64,000 bases of DNA from Verrucomicrobiia bacterium. GTDB taxonomy: Bacteria > Verrucomicrobiota > Verrucomicrobiia > Opitutales > Opitutaceae. The stretch lies in the NCBI GenBank assembly GCA_011525695.1, contig WYBX01000101.1, positions 1-64,000 on the forward strand. The letters run 5' to 3'. Shown here in pieces: positions 34,138 through 42,977 of this stretch. The position numbers and the translations under genes were made by a program. The notes under the pieces are model-generated. The model worked only from the letters and a program-made list of their open reading frames with translations, did not search any database and had not been told where the DNA came from. The stretch's first letter is position 1; each line of letters starts with the position of its first letter.

Positions 34138-35715
34138 CTAATCCTTCGGCTTCACGTTCCAGAGGATCAGGGTGAGCAGGACGGCAACCACCGCGGCGCC
34201 CAGCCAGAACAGATAGGCACTGGTGAAATCGTGAACGGTCCGGCCGTCCACGGTCATCGCGCCCCGCTGGATCAGGATTCCGCTGATCCAGTCCTGCACC
34301 GCCGCGCCGAGATAACTGAACACGCCGACCAGCCCCATTGCCGCGCCCGCCGCGCGCTTCGACGAGATGTCGATCGCGATCAGCCCGCCGACGAAGACGA
34401 GCAGCCCGCCCAGCCCGAAACCGAAGAGAGCCACGCCAACGAGGTGGGAAAGCTGGACCTTGGACGTCACCTTCAGGCCGGAGGGCCTCTCCTCGACGCT
34501 GTAGCCCGTCCAGAAAAGGTAGCGCCGATCATTCTTAACGAGCCAGATCCTGCCGCCATCCTTCTGCACGGCGGTTTCGACACTCGCCGCGGCCGGAACC
34601 GAGAGGCCATTTTCCGAGAATGTCTGCCGAAGCTGGCTGGACACCGGTCCATCCTTGAACTGCGTCGTCGCGGCCGCATCGAAGCTCGTCAGATGGGTTG
34701 ACCGACCGACATAGAGGAGGGCGAGCCCGGTGATCATGATCAGCCCGTAGAGCAGCGTCGTGATGTTCCGGCGCGAATTGAAGAGCCGATCGGAGGCAAT
34801 CCCGGAGCTGATCGCGCCGGCGAGTTCGAAGGTCTTGGCCCAGCCGAGGACGAGCCCGGCCGTGATGAGCGTGTAGTCCTTCGCCTCCTGCAGATACATC
34901 GGGCCCCAGCTGTTGATTCCGTAGCGGGCGATATAGACGGCAGAGCAGGAAAGCCCGAGCACCCAGATATAGGGATTCCGGATCACGCCGAGCTGGGCCC
35001 GGTTGACGTCATTGTCGTCCTGGACGCTCTCGACCGTGTGATCGTTCCGGTAGTCGGCCACGGTCGGCAGCCCGTAGGTGCGGGGACGGTCGGCGAGCAG
35101 CCGGTACATCCAGAGTGCGACCAGGATTGATGTCCCGCCGGCGACCCAGAAACCCCATTCCCAAGTCAGGTACGATACGACGGCGGCCACGAACACCAGG
35201 CTTATGCCCTCGCCGATCGGATGGGCGCCGCTCCAGATGCTGTAGCGGGTGCCGCGTTCGCGGTTGCTGAACCACTGGGCGATCGAGGCTCCACTCGGGG
35301 CCGAGCCCATCGCCTGGAACCAGCCGTTGATGCCCCATAGGACCGCGAACACGATGAACGCCTTGGTGAACCCGAGGATCACGAGGATGATGGCGGACAC
35401 CAGCAGCCCCGTCGACATCAGCCGGCCGATGTGGCTCCAGTCGGCGAGGAAACCGTTCGTCAATTTGCCGAAGGCGTAGGCGAGGAAGAAGGCGAAGCCG
35501 ATCGTGCCCAGCTGCTGCGGCGTGAGGACACCCTCGTCGATCATCGGCTTCTTCACGACCGAGAGCGTCAGCCGGCAGACGTAATAAAAGCTGTAGCCGA
35601 AAACGAGGCCGAAGAAGACCTCCCGGCGTTTGCGATCGTAGAGTCGCTTCAGTGCGTTCGTGTCGGCGATGACGGGCTTGTCGGTTCCGGTCTTGAAGAA
35701 GTTCAGCAGGAACAT
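34138..35715 (-). CDS. MFS transporter of the organophosphate:phosphate antiporter (GlpT/UhpT) family
   Basis: From ATG 35715 the protein has 525 residues, against about 450 for GlpT. Family features are the YSFYYVCRLTLSVVKKPMI first helix, GFLADWSHIGRLMSTG, the GINGWFQAMGSAPSGASIAQWF helix and WSGAHPIGEG. Such carriers swap phosphate for glycerol-3-phosphate or sugar phosphates. An insert of about 85 residues (338-422) lies between two C-terminal helices, on the periplasmic side by the positive-inside rule (the preceding loop NSRRN is cytoplasmic). The substrate is unknown. The gene end abuts the MITE-like element. Confidence 0.88.
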   Translation of the reverse strand: MFLLNFFKTGTDKPVIADTNALKRLYDRKRREVFFGLVFGYSFYYVCRLTLSVVKKPMIDEGVLTPQQLGTIGFAFFLAYAFGKLTNGFLADWSHIGRLMSTGLLVSAIILVILGFTKAFIVFAVLWGINGWFQAMGSAPSGASIAQWFSNRERGTRYSIWSGAHPIGEGISLVFVAAVVSYLTWEWGFWVAGGTSILVALWMYRLLADRPRTYGLPTVADYRNDHTVESVQDDNDVNRAQLGVIRNPYIWVLGLSCSAVYIARYGINSWGPMYLQEAKDYTLITAGLVLGWAKTFELAGAISSGIASDRLFNSRRNITTLLYGLIMITGLALLYVGRSTHLTSFDAAATTQFKDGPVSSQLRQTFSENGLSVPAAASVETAVQKDGGRIWLVKNDRRYLFWTGYSVEERPSGLKVTSKVQLSHLVGVALFGFGLGGLLVFVGGLIAIDISSKRAAGAAMGLVGVFSYLGAAVQDWISGILIQRGAMTVDGRTVHDFTSAYLFWLGAAVVAVLLTLILWNVKPKD

Positions 35716-35888
35716 GGCCGGGAGTGCGAATCGTCCTCCGCCCCCCGGGGCATCCGCCCGAGGTCCTGGCTGGAAAGGACCGATTCCATCGCGGAGGAGT
35801 GCCAAGCTGCGCGAGGGAGGTCAAACGGGCGCCGGCGGACCCGCGCGGTTATAAGCGATTGGTGTGGAGCGAGCGGGACGCGGTTATT

Positions 35889-35918
35889 CATGGCCGTGAC
35901 AGAGCACGGCCCTCCATG
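35889..35918. repeat. class A element, second hairpin only
   Basis: A 30-bp unit, CATGGCCGTGACAGAGCACG plus GCCCTCCATG, contains the GGCCGTG/CACGGCC hairpin and the right outer edge of class A. The first hairpin and linker are missing. It lies between the transporter gene and the DUF4412 gene. Confidence 0.85.
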
Positions 35919-35933
35919 TACGAGGTTCGACCG

Positions 35934-36638
35934 TCAGCGCTTACGCATTCCCGGCATGCCGGGCATCATTCCGCGCATCATGTTGCCCATGTCCATCCGC
36001 TGATAATCGGCGGGCGGGTTGAACATCCCATCCGGCAGGGCCTGGCGGTCGAGCGACGTCGCCTCCATCTTGAACGTTTCCTTGCCGTTTTTGTCGCGGC
36101 CGACGACGCGCAGCGGAAACAGCGACTTCCCCGCCAGCGCCTTGGCCCAGCCTTGCGGCATCTGCATCCCGCCGCCGCGGCCACCCATCGGGTTCTGATT
36201 TGAAAACGCGGCGAAGGTCCCGATGCCTTCGGCGAGCCACAGCTCGGTCTTGGTATCCTGATAGCTGGAAATGAATTTTTCGGCCTTGTAGCCGAGGATC
36301 TGCTCGGTCTCGCCCGTCTTCTCCAGCGTGGGCATTTCCTCCCTCTTGCCCGGCGCCGGTTCCGCCAGGTCGGGCATGGCCATCACCATGTACATCTTCT
36401 GGTCGTCCATCAGGATCATCATCTCCTTCTTCGATGTATCCATGATCATTCCGCCCATGCCCTTTTGCTCCGGCATCTCGATCCGGATTTGGTCGCCCTT
36501 GATGGCATAGCGCATGTCCTGCGTCCTGCCGCCCGAGGTCATTTTGAATTCGACTTTGCCTTCGAAGGGAACGGCGGCGGAGACCACCGCGGGAATCAGT
36601 GCGACACCGGCCAGCAACCAGCGAGGAAGGATTTTCAT
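35934..36638 (-). CDS. periplasmic DUF4412 protein
   Basis: From ATG 36638 the protein has 234 residues with a cleavable signal (about 1-21, ending VVSAA). The mature part starts with FEGKVEFKMTSGGRTQDMRY and contains IKGDQIRIEMP, a Met-rich loop (GMGGMIMDTSKKEMMILMDD), GYKAEKF and LWLAEGIG. This is the DUF4412 pattern, related to LolA/LolB-like folds that bind lipids. The C terminus is Met/Gly-rich (MGNMMRGMMPGMPGMRKR), which could bind copper or be disordered. It is monocistronic; the function is unknown. Confidence 0.85.
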   Translation of the reverse strand: MKILPRWLLAGVALIPAVVSAAVPFEGKVEFKMTSGGRTQDMRYAIKGDQIRIEMPEQKGMGGMIMDTSKKEMMILMDDQKMYMVMAMPDLAEPAPGKREEMPTLEKTGETEQILGYKAEKFISSYQDTKTELWLAEGIGTFAAFSNQNPMGGRGGGMQMPQGWAKALAGKSLFPLRVVGRDKNGKETFKMEATSLDRQALPDGMFNPPADYQRMDMGNMMRGMMPGMPGMRKR

Positions 36639-36777
36639 AAGGGAAGCCGGGAGGGTACGAGGAAGCGGCGCGAGCGCAACTGTCGCCGGGCGGATCCGGT
36701 CCGTCCGGCGGTTGGGGATTGGCCCCGACGGGTTTACCAGCTTGCCACCCACCGGGCCGGCAGGCAGTGAATCCCGC

Positions 36778-37275
36778 ATGGCTCTCTACGGCTCACTACC
36801 CACCGTGCGCGCCCAAGCCAGGGAAATCCCCGGATTTGCGGTCGCGTTTCGTTACCTCGAGCAGTTGCTGCAACCGGGCTCCGCGCTGGAGTCGCGGCTG
36901 AAGTCCATCCCCGCCGGCGAATCGCAGAAGCACGAACTGGAGGGCGGCGTGTTTGTCATCGAGCAGGTCTACGAGACGAAGCTGCGGGCGGACGGATTTT
37001 TCGAATCGCATCGGAAGTACATCGACATCCAGGCCGTGTTCGAGGGCGAGGAGGCGATGGAAGTTGCCGACCAGGCGCGGATGAAGGAACGCCAGCCTTA
37101 CAACGCGGAGCGCGACCTCATTGTCTATGAGGACAGTTCCGAAGCCTCGCTGCTGCGCGTCTATCGCGGGCAGCTGGCGGTTTTTTTCCCGGTGGATGTG
37201 CACATGCCCACGCTGCGGATCCGCTCCGAGCCGTGCCTGGTCCGGAAGGCCGTGGTCAAGGTGCCGGTCGGCTGA
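36778..37275 (+). CDS. YhcH/YjgK/YiaL-family protein (DUF386)
   Basis: The ATG at 36778 gives 165 residues, the usual family length. Family signatures are HRKYIDIQAVFEGEEAMEV (about 80-98) and the metal-binding VFFPVDVHMP (about 139-148). Members such as EbgC and NanQ have anomerase or sugar-binding activity and fold as a cupin-like barrel with a metal at the His and Glu residues. The frame runs far upstream but overlaps the divergent DUF4412 gene. It lies 30 bases before rlmJ. Confidence 0.92.
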   Translation: MALYGSLPTVRAQAREIPGFAVAFRYLEQLLQPGSALESRLKSIPAGESQKHELEGGVFVIEQVYETKLRADGFFESHRKYIDIQAVFEGEEAMEVADQARMKERQPYNAERDLIVYEDSSEASLLRVYRGQLAVFFPVDVHMPTLRIRSEPCLVRKAVVKVPVG

Positions 37276-37305
37276 GCCGATGCGGGGCGGGGGGAAGGCG
37301 CGAAT

Positions 37306-38196
37306 TTGAACTACCGGCATCATTATCACGCCGGCAATTTTGCCGACGTGATGAAGCATGTGTTCCTGGTGCAGTTGCACCAGGCGCTGCAGCGGAAGGA
37401 AAAGGCCTACTTCTATCTGGACACCCATGCCGGCCGGGGCGGCTACGATCTCACGCGGGCGGCGACGGGCGACACGCTCGCCCGCCAGCCCGAATGGCCG
37501 GATGGAATCGGCCGTTTGTGGAAGCAGGCTGATCCGCCGGCAGCGATTGCGGACTATCTGCAGCTGGTGGCGGCCTTTGATGCGCAGGCGCAAGGGAGGA
37601 CGGATTCCGCCGGCGGCGCACGGCAGCCGCCGCGGTTTTATCCCGGTTCGCCCTGGCTGGCGCGTTTGCTGCGGCGCACCCAGGATCGGCTCGCGCTTTG
37701 CGAACAGCATCCGGAGGAGTGCGCGGCACTGCGCGAGGCATTTTCCGGGCTTCGCGGCGTGGCGGTGGAGGAGATGAACGGGTATGCCGCGATTCGTGCG
37801 CTGCTCCCGCCACGGGAACGACGGGCGCTCGTCCTGATCGATCCCCCGTTCGAGGCGCAGGATGAGTTTGCGCAAGTGGCGGCGGCGCTGGAGGAGGGCC
37901 TGGCGAGACTGCCTTCGGCGGTGTATGCCGTCTGGTATCCGCTGACGCAGCGGGCCCGGGCGGATCAGTTTCTCCAGGCGATCGTCGCGCTCGAGCCGCC
38001 GCCGACGCTCACGGCGGAGCTCACCATCGCGGGTGAACAGGCGCCGATGAAGCTGAAGGGCTGCGGGCTGCTCGTGATCAATCCGCCCTGGGGCTTTGCC
38101 GCGGAGGTGGCTCCGCTAGCGGAGCACCTGGCGGGGGTGCTGGCGCAGGCGCCCGGTGGTGCGGCGCGGCTCGAATGGCTGGTGCCGGAGCACTAA
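37306..38196 (+). CDS. rlmJ: 23S rRNA (adenine-2030-N6)-methyltransferase
   Basis: RlmJ methylates A2030 of 23S rRNA using SAM. The protein starts with the family-defining MNYRHHYHAGNFADVMKH, so the TTG at 37306 is the start; a GGGGGGAAGG site precedes it. The SAM motif is YLDTHAGRGGYDL (37-49) and the catalytic motif is DPPF (179-182). Length is 296, against 280 in E. coli. Inserts around residues 95-110 account for the difference. Confidence 0.95.
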   Translation: MNYRHHYHAGNFADVMKHVFLVQLHQALQRKEKAYFYLDTHAGRGGYDLTRAATGDTLARQPEWPDGIGRLWKQADPPAAIADYLQLVAAFDAQAQGRTDSAGGARQPPRFYPGSPWLARLLRRTQDRLALCEQHPEECAALREAFSGLRGVAVEEMNGYAAIRALLPPRERRALVLIDPPFEAQDEFAQVAAALEEGLARLPSAVYAVWYPLTQRARADQFLQAIVALEPPPTLTAELTIAGEQAPMKLKGCGLLVINPPWGFAAEVAPLAEHLAGVLAQAPGGAARLEWLVPEH

Positions 38197-38330
38197 ACTG
38201 TCCGTATTACGGCGGATCTCGCGAAAATCTACGAGGAATAGTAACGTCAATCCGACCCGGACTGCCTGCCCTTCGAAGGCTCAGCGAAGCGGGGAGCCCG
38301 GCCCTCCAGGAATGCAATACCCACTTTTCG

Positions 38331-38457
38331 GTCGGAACGACTCATTCGGAATGACCTTCATGGAGGGACGCCCTCCGTGGCGTCCACAAACCCGATGGGA
38401 AAGTCATGCTGCGTAGCGGATCGATCTTGTGGCCGTGACAGAGCACGGCCCTCCATG
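38331..38457. repeat. class A double-hairpin element with leader, full copy
   Basis: The leader (TTTTCGGTCGGAACGACTCA, 38335 on) is followed by the 99-bp core (38359-38457), which has an intact CATGGAGGG/CCCTCCATG outer stem and both inner hairpins. It is nearly identical to the copy at 22747-22845. A partial edge (GCCCTCCAGG, about 38301) lies upstream of the leader. Confidence 0.92.
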
Positions 38458-38464
38458 AATGCGA

Positions 38465-38516
38465 GTAGGTCAGGTCTCATACCTGACCCAGGGCAGGTCA
38501 AGTAGACCTGCCCTAC
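38465..38516. repeat. class D repeat, copy 2
   Basis: A 52-bp unit starting GTAGGTCAGGTCTCATACCT and ending with the GGGCAGGTC/GACCTGCCC hairpin. It has the same order as the copy at 23180-23230, seven bases after a class A element. Confidence 0.85.
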
Positions 38517-38690
38517 GCCGGGCTTCGCCTGCTGGAGATGCGGCGCCCCCGCCGCGTAACAAGGATACTCGAACGAGGAAAATCGTCGCGAAAATGCACG
38601 ATGCGGATCGACCTTGGCACACTCGCCTGGCACGTGCTCCAGCGTCCTGTCGGATGTTGCACCCGGTTGCGCCGCTCTCTGACCGGCGGG

Positions 38691-38753
38691 GCGCCAGTCG
38701 GAGACTGGCGCTACGGTTTGCAGCCGCGGCCAGCGCGGGTGAACCCCGCGCTG
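38691..38753. repeat. two strong hairpins at the end of the CocE-like gene
   Basis: GCGCCAGTC/GACTGGCGC (38691-38711, 3-base loop) and CAGCGCGGG/CCCGCGCTG (38731-38753, 5-base loop) are perfect 9-bp stems. The second lies directly after the stop codon of the minus-strand hydrolase gene. Neither has a T-run; they may slow polymerase or protect the 3' end. The rest of the 38197-38690 gap holds only repeats and no gene. Confidence 0.7.
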
Positions 38754-40670
38754 TTAGGGTCCGATCCGCTGCCCGGCCGGAAGCGGCACGATCGGCAGGA
38801 TGATCATCGAAGGAGTGGTCCGGGCGTGGTGGATGGTGTTGTCGGCCGTGACCGATCGCCGGTTGCGGCCCAGCGGCTCGCCGGTGTTCGGGTTGACGTC
38901 GAAGCACGGGAAGTTGCTGCTTGAAATGTCGACGCGGATACGGTGCCCGCGCTTGAAGACGTTTGCCGTGCCGAAGGTGTCGATGGTAATCGGATAGACC
39001 CGGCCCGGCTCCATCATCTCCTGCCGTTCGGGTGAGTTGCGATACCGGGTCCGCAGGATGCCATCCGTGAGGTTCATGTCATAGCCGGCGGGATAGTCGG
39101 CGCTCGGTGGATGCACATCGATGAGCTTGGCGGTGAAATCGGTGTCGGGTGCGGTCGAGGAGACGTGGAGCTTCACCTCGATCGGACCCGCGATCATGAC
39201 GTCCTCCTGGAGCGGCTCCGTTTCGTACACGAGGATGTCGGGTCGCGATTTGAGGGGGAGGTAGGGAGGCTTGCTGCCGAAGAAGCCTTTTTCGGGATCT
39301 CCCTCGAAGGGCTTCTCCCGCTGGTCAAATGCGCCACCCGTGAACAGCGGGAGGGTCGCCGCAAACGACCCGCCGATGGTCGGGACCGGGTTGGCCGGGT
39401 CGAAGGTGTAGGTGATGCTGGCGGCATCGGGGGAGGGTTGCTCCGGGCTGAGCGTGCCATCGGCGTGCAGGAAATAGGGCGTGAAAGTCGTCCGGGGCAG
39501 CGGCCAGCCGGGACTTTCGATCCAGAAGCCGCCGTGAAACAACCGGCCATTGGCATCGCGCCGGCCATCGCCGGTGCCCATGACGAACAGTTTCACGGCC
39601 GGCTCGTGGAGCATGGCGTTGGCTTCGCCCTTGATGAAGGCATCGTACCAGCGCAGGTGCCATTCGCGCCGGTAGTCGGGAATGGCGGCGGCGGGACCGA
39701 ACTCCACGTCACCGGCGCTGGTGGTCTCCGGCCCGCTGTGGGTCCAGGGTCCGAGCAGCAGCCGCACCGGTGATTGCTTGAGCCGCGACAGTCCTACGTA
39801 ATTGTCGATCGCGGTGCGGCAGTAGTTGTCGTACCAGCCGGAGACGTGGATCATCGGGATGTCCGCGGTCTGATCGTAATACTCGACCCAGTTCACGCCC
39901 ATCTGCTTCCAGGTGTCGTCGTAGTCGGAGTGGGTCCACATCTTGAAGACATAGTCCTCGAATTCCGGTGCGACGGAGAGCGGGTTCTGTCCGCGGCGCC
40001 AGGGCAGTCGCGTGATCCAGTCGGCGATGTTTTCCCGCCGCATCCGCTCCTTCACCACGGGGTCCGGGGTTTCGCTCTCGAGGTTCCGAAACGCCCAGGT
40101 GAGCTGCTTGAGGGTGAAGGCGCCATGATGCCGGATGGCGTGGTCCCAGCCATTCGAGGTGCCGCCGACGGTCACGATGATGGTGGCGAGGCCGGGCGGG
40201 TTGAGCTTGGCCGCGGCAGCCTGGACATGCCCGCCATAGGACCAGCCGCGCATGCCCACCTTGCCATTGCACCAGGGCTGGCGGAGCAGCCAGGCAATGG
40301 TGTCAAAACTGTCCTCGGGCTCACTGGTGTACTTCTCGAACACCCCCTCCGAGGCGAATCGGCCGCGGCAATCCTGGAACACCACCACGTAGCCATGCCG
40401 GGTGAAGAAGGCGGCATCCTCCGCCGGCGGCCGGTCCGTCGGCGTGCCGGTAAGCCGGTTGTAGGGCGTCCGATGCACAATCACCGGCAGCCGATCCGGC
40501 ACCGGCCGGCCGTCCCGGGCCGGACGGTAGATATCGGTCGCGAGGCGGATCCCGTCACGCATCGGGATCATGACGGCACGCTCGACCTGGGGCGCAGGAT
40601 CGTAGTTGTCGGAAGCCAGGGCAGCAGCGGCAAGGCAGAGTCCCAGCAGGACAGCAGGGTAAGGGCGCAT
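38754..40670 (-). CDS. CocE/NonD-family hydrolase (X-Pro dipeptidyl-peptidase S15 type), exported
   Basis: From ATG 40670 the protein has 638 residues with a signal peptide (about 1-20). The alpha/beta hydrolase domain carries a catalytic triad: Ser144 in GMRGWSYGG, Asp281 in SGWYDNY and His311 in GPWTHSG, all in CocE-like spacing. A C-terminal jelly-roll domain follows (about 400-638) with the family's end (HRIRVDISSSNFPCFDVNPN). Known members hydrolyse esters (cocaine esterase, glutaryl-7-ACA acylase) or X-Pro peptides. The natural substrate here is unknown. It is divergent from the LtaS-like gene. Confidence 0.92.
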   Translation of the reverse strand: MRPYPAVLLGLCLAAAALASDNYDPAPQVERAVMIPMRDGIRLATDIYRPARDGRPVPDRLPVIVHRTPYNRLTGTPTDRPPAEDAAFFTRHGYVVVFQDCRGRFASEGVFEKYTSEPEDSFDTIAWLLRQPWCNGKVGMRGWSYGGHVQAAAAKLNPPGLATIIVTVGGTSNGWDHAIRHHGAFTLKQLTWAFRNLESETPDPVVKERMRRENIADWITRLPWRRGQNPLSVAPEFEDYVFKMWTHSDYDDTWKQMGVNWVEYYDQTADIPMIHVSGWYDNYCRTAIDNYVGLSRLKQSPVRLLLGPWTHSGPETTSAGDVEFGPAAAIPDYRREWHLRWYDAFIKGEANAMLHEPAVKLFVMGTGDGRRDANGRLFHGGFWIESPGWPLPRTTFTPYFLHADGTLSPEQPSPDAASITYTFDPANPVPTIGGSFAATLPLFTGGAFDQREKPFEGDPEKGFFGSKPPYLPLKSRPDILVYETEPLQEDVMIAGPIEVKLHVSSTAPDTDFTAKLIDVHPPSADYPAGYDMNLTDGILRTRYRNSPERQEMMEPGRVYPITIDTFGTANVFKRGHRIRVDISSSNFPCFDVNPNTGEPLGRNRRSVTADNTIHHARTTPSMIILPIVPLPAGQRIGP

Positions 40671-40895
40671 GGCGGCGGGGTGAACAGGACGATTCAGAAG
40701 CTGCCCGAGCGTCCGATTTCGGGGCGATGGCGGCAATCGTTTCCTGCGCGCCTCCGGCCGCGCATCCGCGATTGACGGCCCCCCCAGCCCTGCGCGTAAT
40801 CACGCGTCCTCGCCCCCTGGGCGTGTCTTCCAGCATCAACTTTCCGAGTCGGCGGCCGTGGTCCAGCCCGCAGCCTGCGCTGTGGCAACCGGACC

Positions 40896-42962
40896 GTGGA
40901 TGTCGCTCCCCGTTTCATCGCTCCTTTGCCTTCGTTCCCGTCGCCACCCTGCCGTCTGATTCGATGGATCCTCGCAATGGCGGTGGCATCGCTGCTTGCG
41001 ATGACACTGATGCGAGCCGTGACGTTCCTGATCTTTGGAGACGATTCGCTGGTGGCGGGGCCGGTGTTTGCGCTGGGCTTCCGGTTTGACGCCCGCGTGG
41101 TGGCGGCCGTGCTGCTGCCATTGCTGGTGCTGGGCCGGGTGCCGTTCCTGGATCCCTTTCGGGGAAACTTCGGCCGGCGGCTTTGGCAGACACTGCTTGG
41201 GACGCTGGCCGGCGGACTGATCCTGCTCTACGTCACCGATTTTCTCCACTACCGCTATCTCCACCAGCGGTTGAACGCATCCGCGCTGGGCTTCCTGGCC
41301 GATGCCTCGATTTCCGCCCGGATGGTGTGGGAGAGCTATCCCGTGGTCTGGCTGACGCTGCTGATGCTGGCCGCCATCGTGGCAGCCGTGTTCACCGTGC
41401 GCTGGCTCCACGGTTGGGCCGGACAAGTGTCACCGCCGAGTTCGTCCCGCGGCCGGATCGCGTGGTGGGTGGCCACGTTCCTGGTGGGGGTGGTGGCGAT
41501 ATACGGTCGCGTCAGCCAGTATCCGCTGCGCTGGAGCGATGCGTTCGAACTGCGCAGCGAGGCGGGGGCGCACCTCGCGCTCAATCCGGTGGAATCGTTC
41601 ACGAGTTCGCTCAGCTTCCGGAGCACGGGATTCGAGTTGCCGCAGGTCCGCGCACATTATGCGCGGATGAGCGGCTACCTCGGGGTCGCGGCACCGGATC
41701 CGGAGCGGCTGGTCTTTGAACGCCGCGTGGGCCCGACGGGCGGCGCGATCCCGGCGCGGCCTCCCAATATCGTGCTGGTGCTGGGCGAATCGTTCAGCGG
41801 CTACAAGAGCTCGATGTGGGGCAATCCCCTCGATACCACGCCGTTTTTCCGCGGGCTGACGGAGCAGGGTGTCTTCTTCGACAATTGCTTCACGCCGCAC
41901 TTCGGCACGGCCCGGGGGGTGTGGGCGCTCCTCACCGGCATCCCCGACGTGACGCTGGTGCGGACGGCGAGCCGCAATCCCGCGATGGTGGATCAGCACA
42001 CGATCGTCGACGAATTCACCGGTTACGAAAAACTCTACTTCCTGGGCGGCAGCACCAGCTGGGCGAACATCCGCGGGCTGCTGACCAACAACATCCGCGG
42101 GCTGCGTTTGTATGAGGAGGATAGCTACGATGCCCCGCGGGTCGACGTGTGGGGCATCAGCGACAAGAGCCTGCTGCTGGCGGCCGACCAGGTGCTCCGC
42201 CGCGAGACGAAGCCCTTCTTCGCCATCATCCAGACCGCGGGCAACCACCGGCCGTACACAATTCCCGCGGAGGATGTCGGCCCGTTCCAGCCCCTGGATC
42301 TTCCGGCCAAGGCGGTGCGGCAGCACGGGTTCGAGTCGCTGGAGGAGCTGAATGCGTTCCGCTACACGGACTTTGCCTTCGCGCAGTACTTCGCCGCGGC
42401 GCGGCAGTCGGCCTATTTCGAGAACACGATCTTCGTGTTCCTGGGCGATCACGGGATTGGCGGCGATGCGGGCGAGCTCTTCCCTCCGGCATGGACCCGA
42501 AACCATCTGACCCGTTATCACGTGCCGCTGCTCTTCTACGCCCCGGGTCGGCTGCAGCCGCGCCGGATTCATTCCGTCGCCTCCATGGTCGACGTGCTGC
42601 CGACGCTGGCAGGGCTGGCGGGGATTCCCTATCGTTATTCCGGATTCGGGCGCGATCTGCTGGCGCGTGAGGAGATTGACCGGGGGGCCAGCAACACCGC
42701 CTTCATCATCGATCACAATGATCGCACCCTTGGGGTCGTGCGGATGCCGTATTACGGGGTGCGCCATCTCAGCGGCGGCCAGCACGACATGGTCTGGGCT
42801 GATTTTGCCGCGCCCGCCGGCGATGCCCCGGCGCCGGCCACCGCGGCGGAGTACCAGGCCTGGGCGGACGCATTCTACGAGACCGCCCGCTACCTTCTCC
42901 TGAACAATCCCAAACCGGATGACCGGGGTTCCGCGGTGATTGCCCAGTCCCGCGGACCCTAG
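40896..42962 (+). CDS. LtaS-like sulfatase-fold phosphotransferase (membrane)
   Basis: The 688-residue protein has about five N-terminal membrane helices (within 20-205) and an extracytoplasmic alkaline-phosphatase-superfamily domain (about 288-640). Metal and catalytic residues match lipoteichoic acid synthase: Glu298 in LGESFSG, nucleophile Thr338 in HFGTARG, and the DHG motif (about 508) in FLGDHGIGG. Gram-negative relatives add phosphoglycerol or other head groups to glycans (OpgB, EptA-like). It starts at a GTG (40896) or at ATG 40977, which would shorten the first helix. It leads a three-gene set. Confidence 0.88.
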   Translation: MDVAPRFIAPLPSFPSPPCRLIRWILAMAVASLLAMTLMRAVTFLIFGDDSLVAGPVFALGFRFDARVVAAVLLPLLVLGRVPFLDPFRGNFGRRLWQTLLGTLAGGLILLYVTDFLHYRYLHQRLNASALGFLADASISARMVWESYPVVWLTLLMLAAIVAAVFTVRWLHGWAGQVSPPSSSRGRIAWWVATFLVGVVAIYGRVSQYPLRWSDAFELRSEAGAHLALNPVESFTSSLSFRSTGFELPQVRAHYARMSGYLGVAAPDPERLVFERRVGPTGGAIPARPPNIVLVLGESFSGYKSSMWGNPLDTTPFFRGLTEQGVFFDNCFTPHFGTARGVWALLTGIPDVTLVRTASRNPAMVDQHTIVDEFTGYEKLYFLGGSTSWANIRGLLTNNIRGLRLYEEDSYDAPRVDVWGISDKSLLLAADQVLRRETKPFFAIIQTAGNHRPYTIPAEDVGPFQPLDLPAKAVRQHGFESLEELNAFRYTDFAFAQYFAAARQSAYFENTIFVFLGDHGIGGDAGELFPPAWTRNHLTRYHVPLLFYAPGRLQPRRIHSVASMVDVLPTLAGLAGIPYRYSGFGRDLLAREEIDRGASNTAFIIDHNDRTLGVVRMPYYGVRHLSGGQHDMVWADFAAPAGDAPAPATAAEYQAWADAFYETARYLLLNNPKPDDRGSAVIAQSRGP

Positions 42963-42977
42963 CCCGAAAACCTCCCC

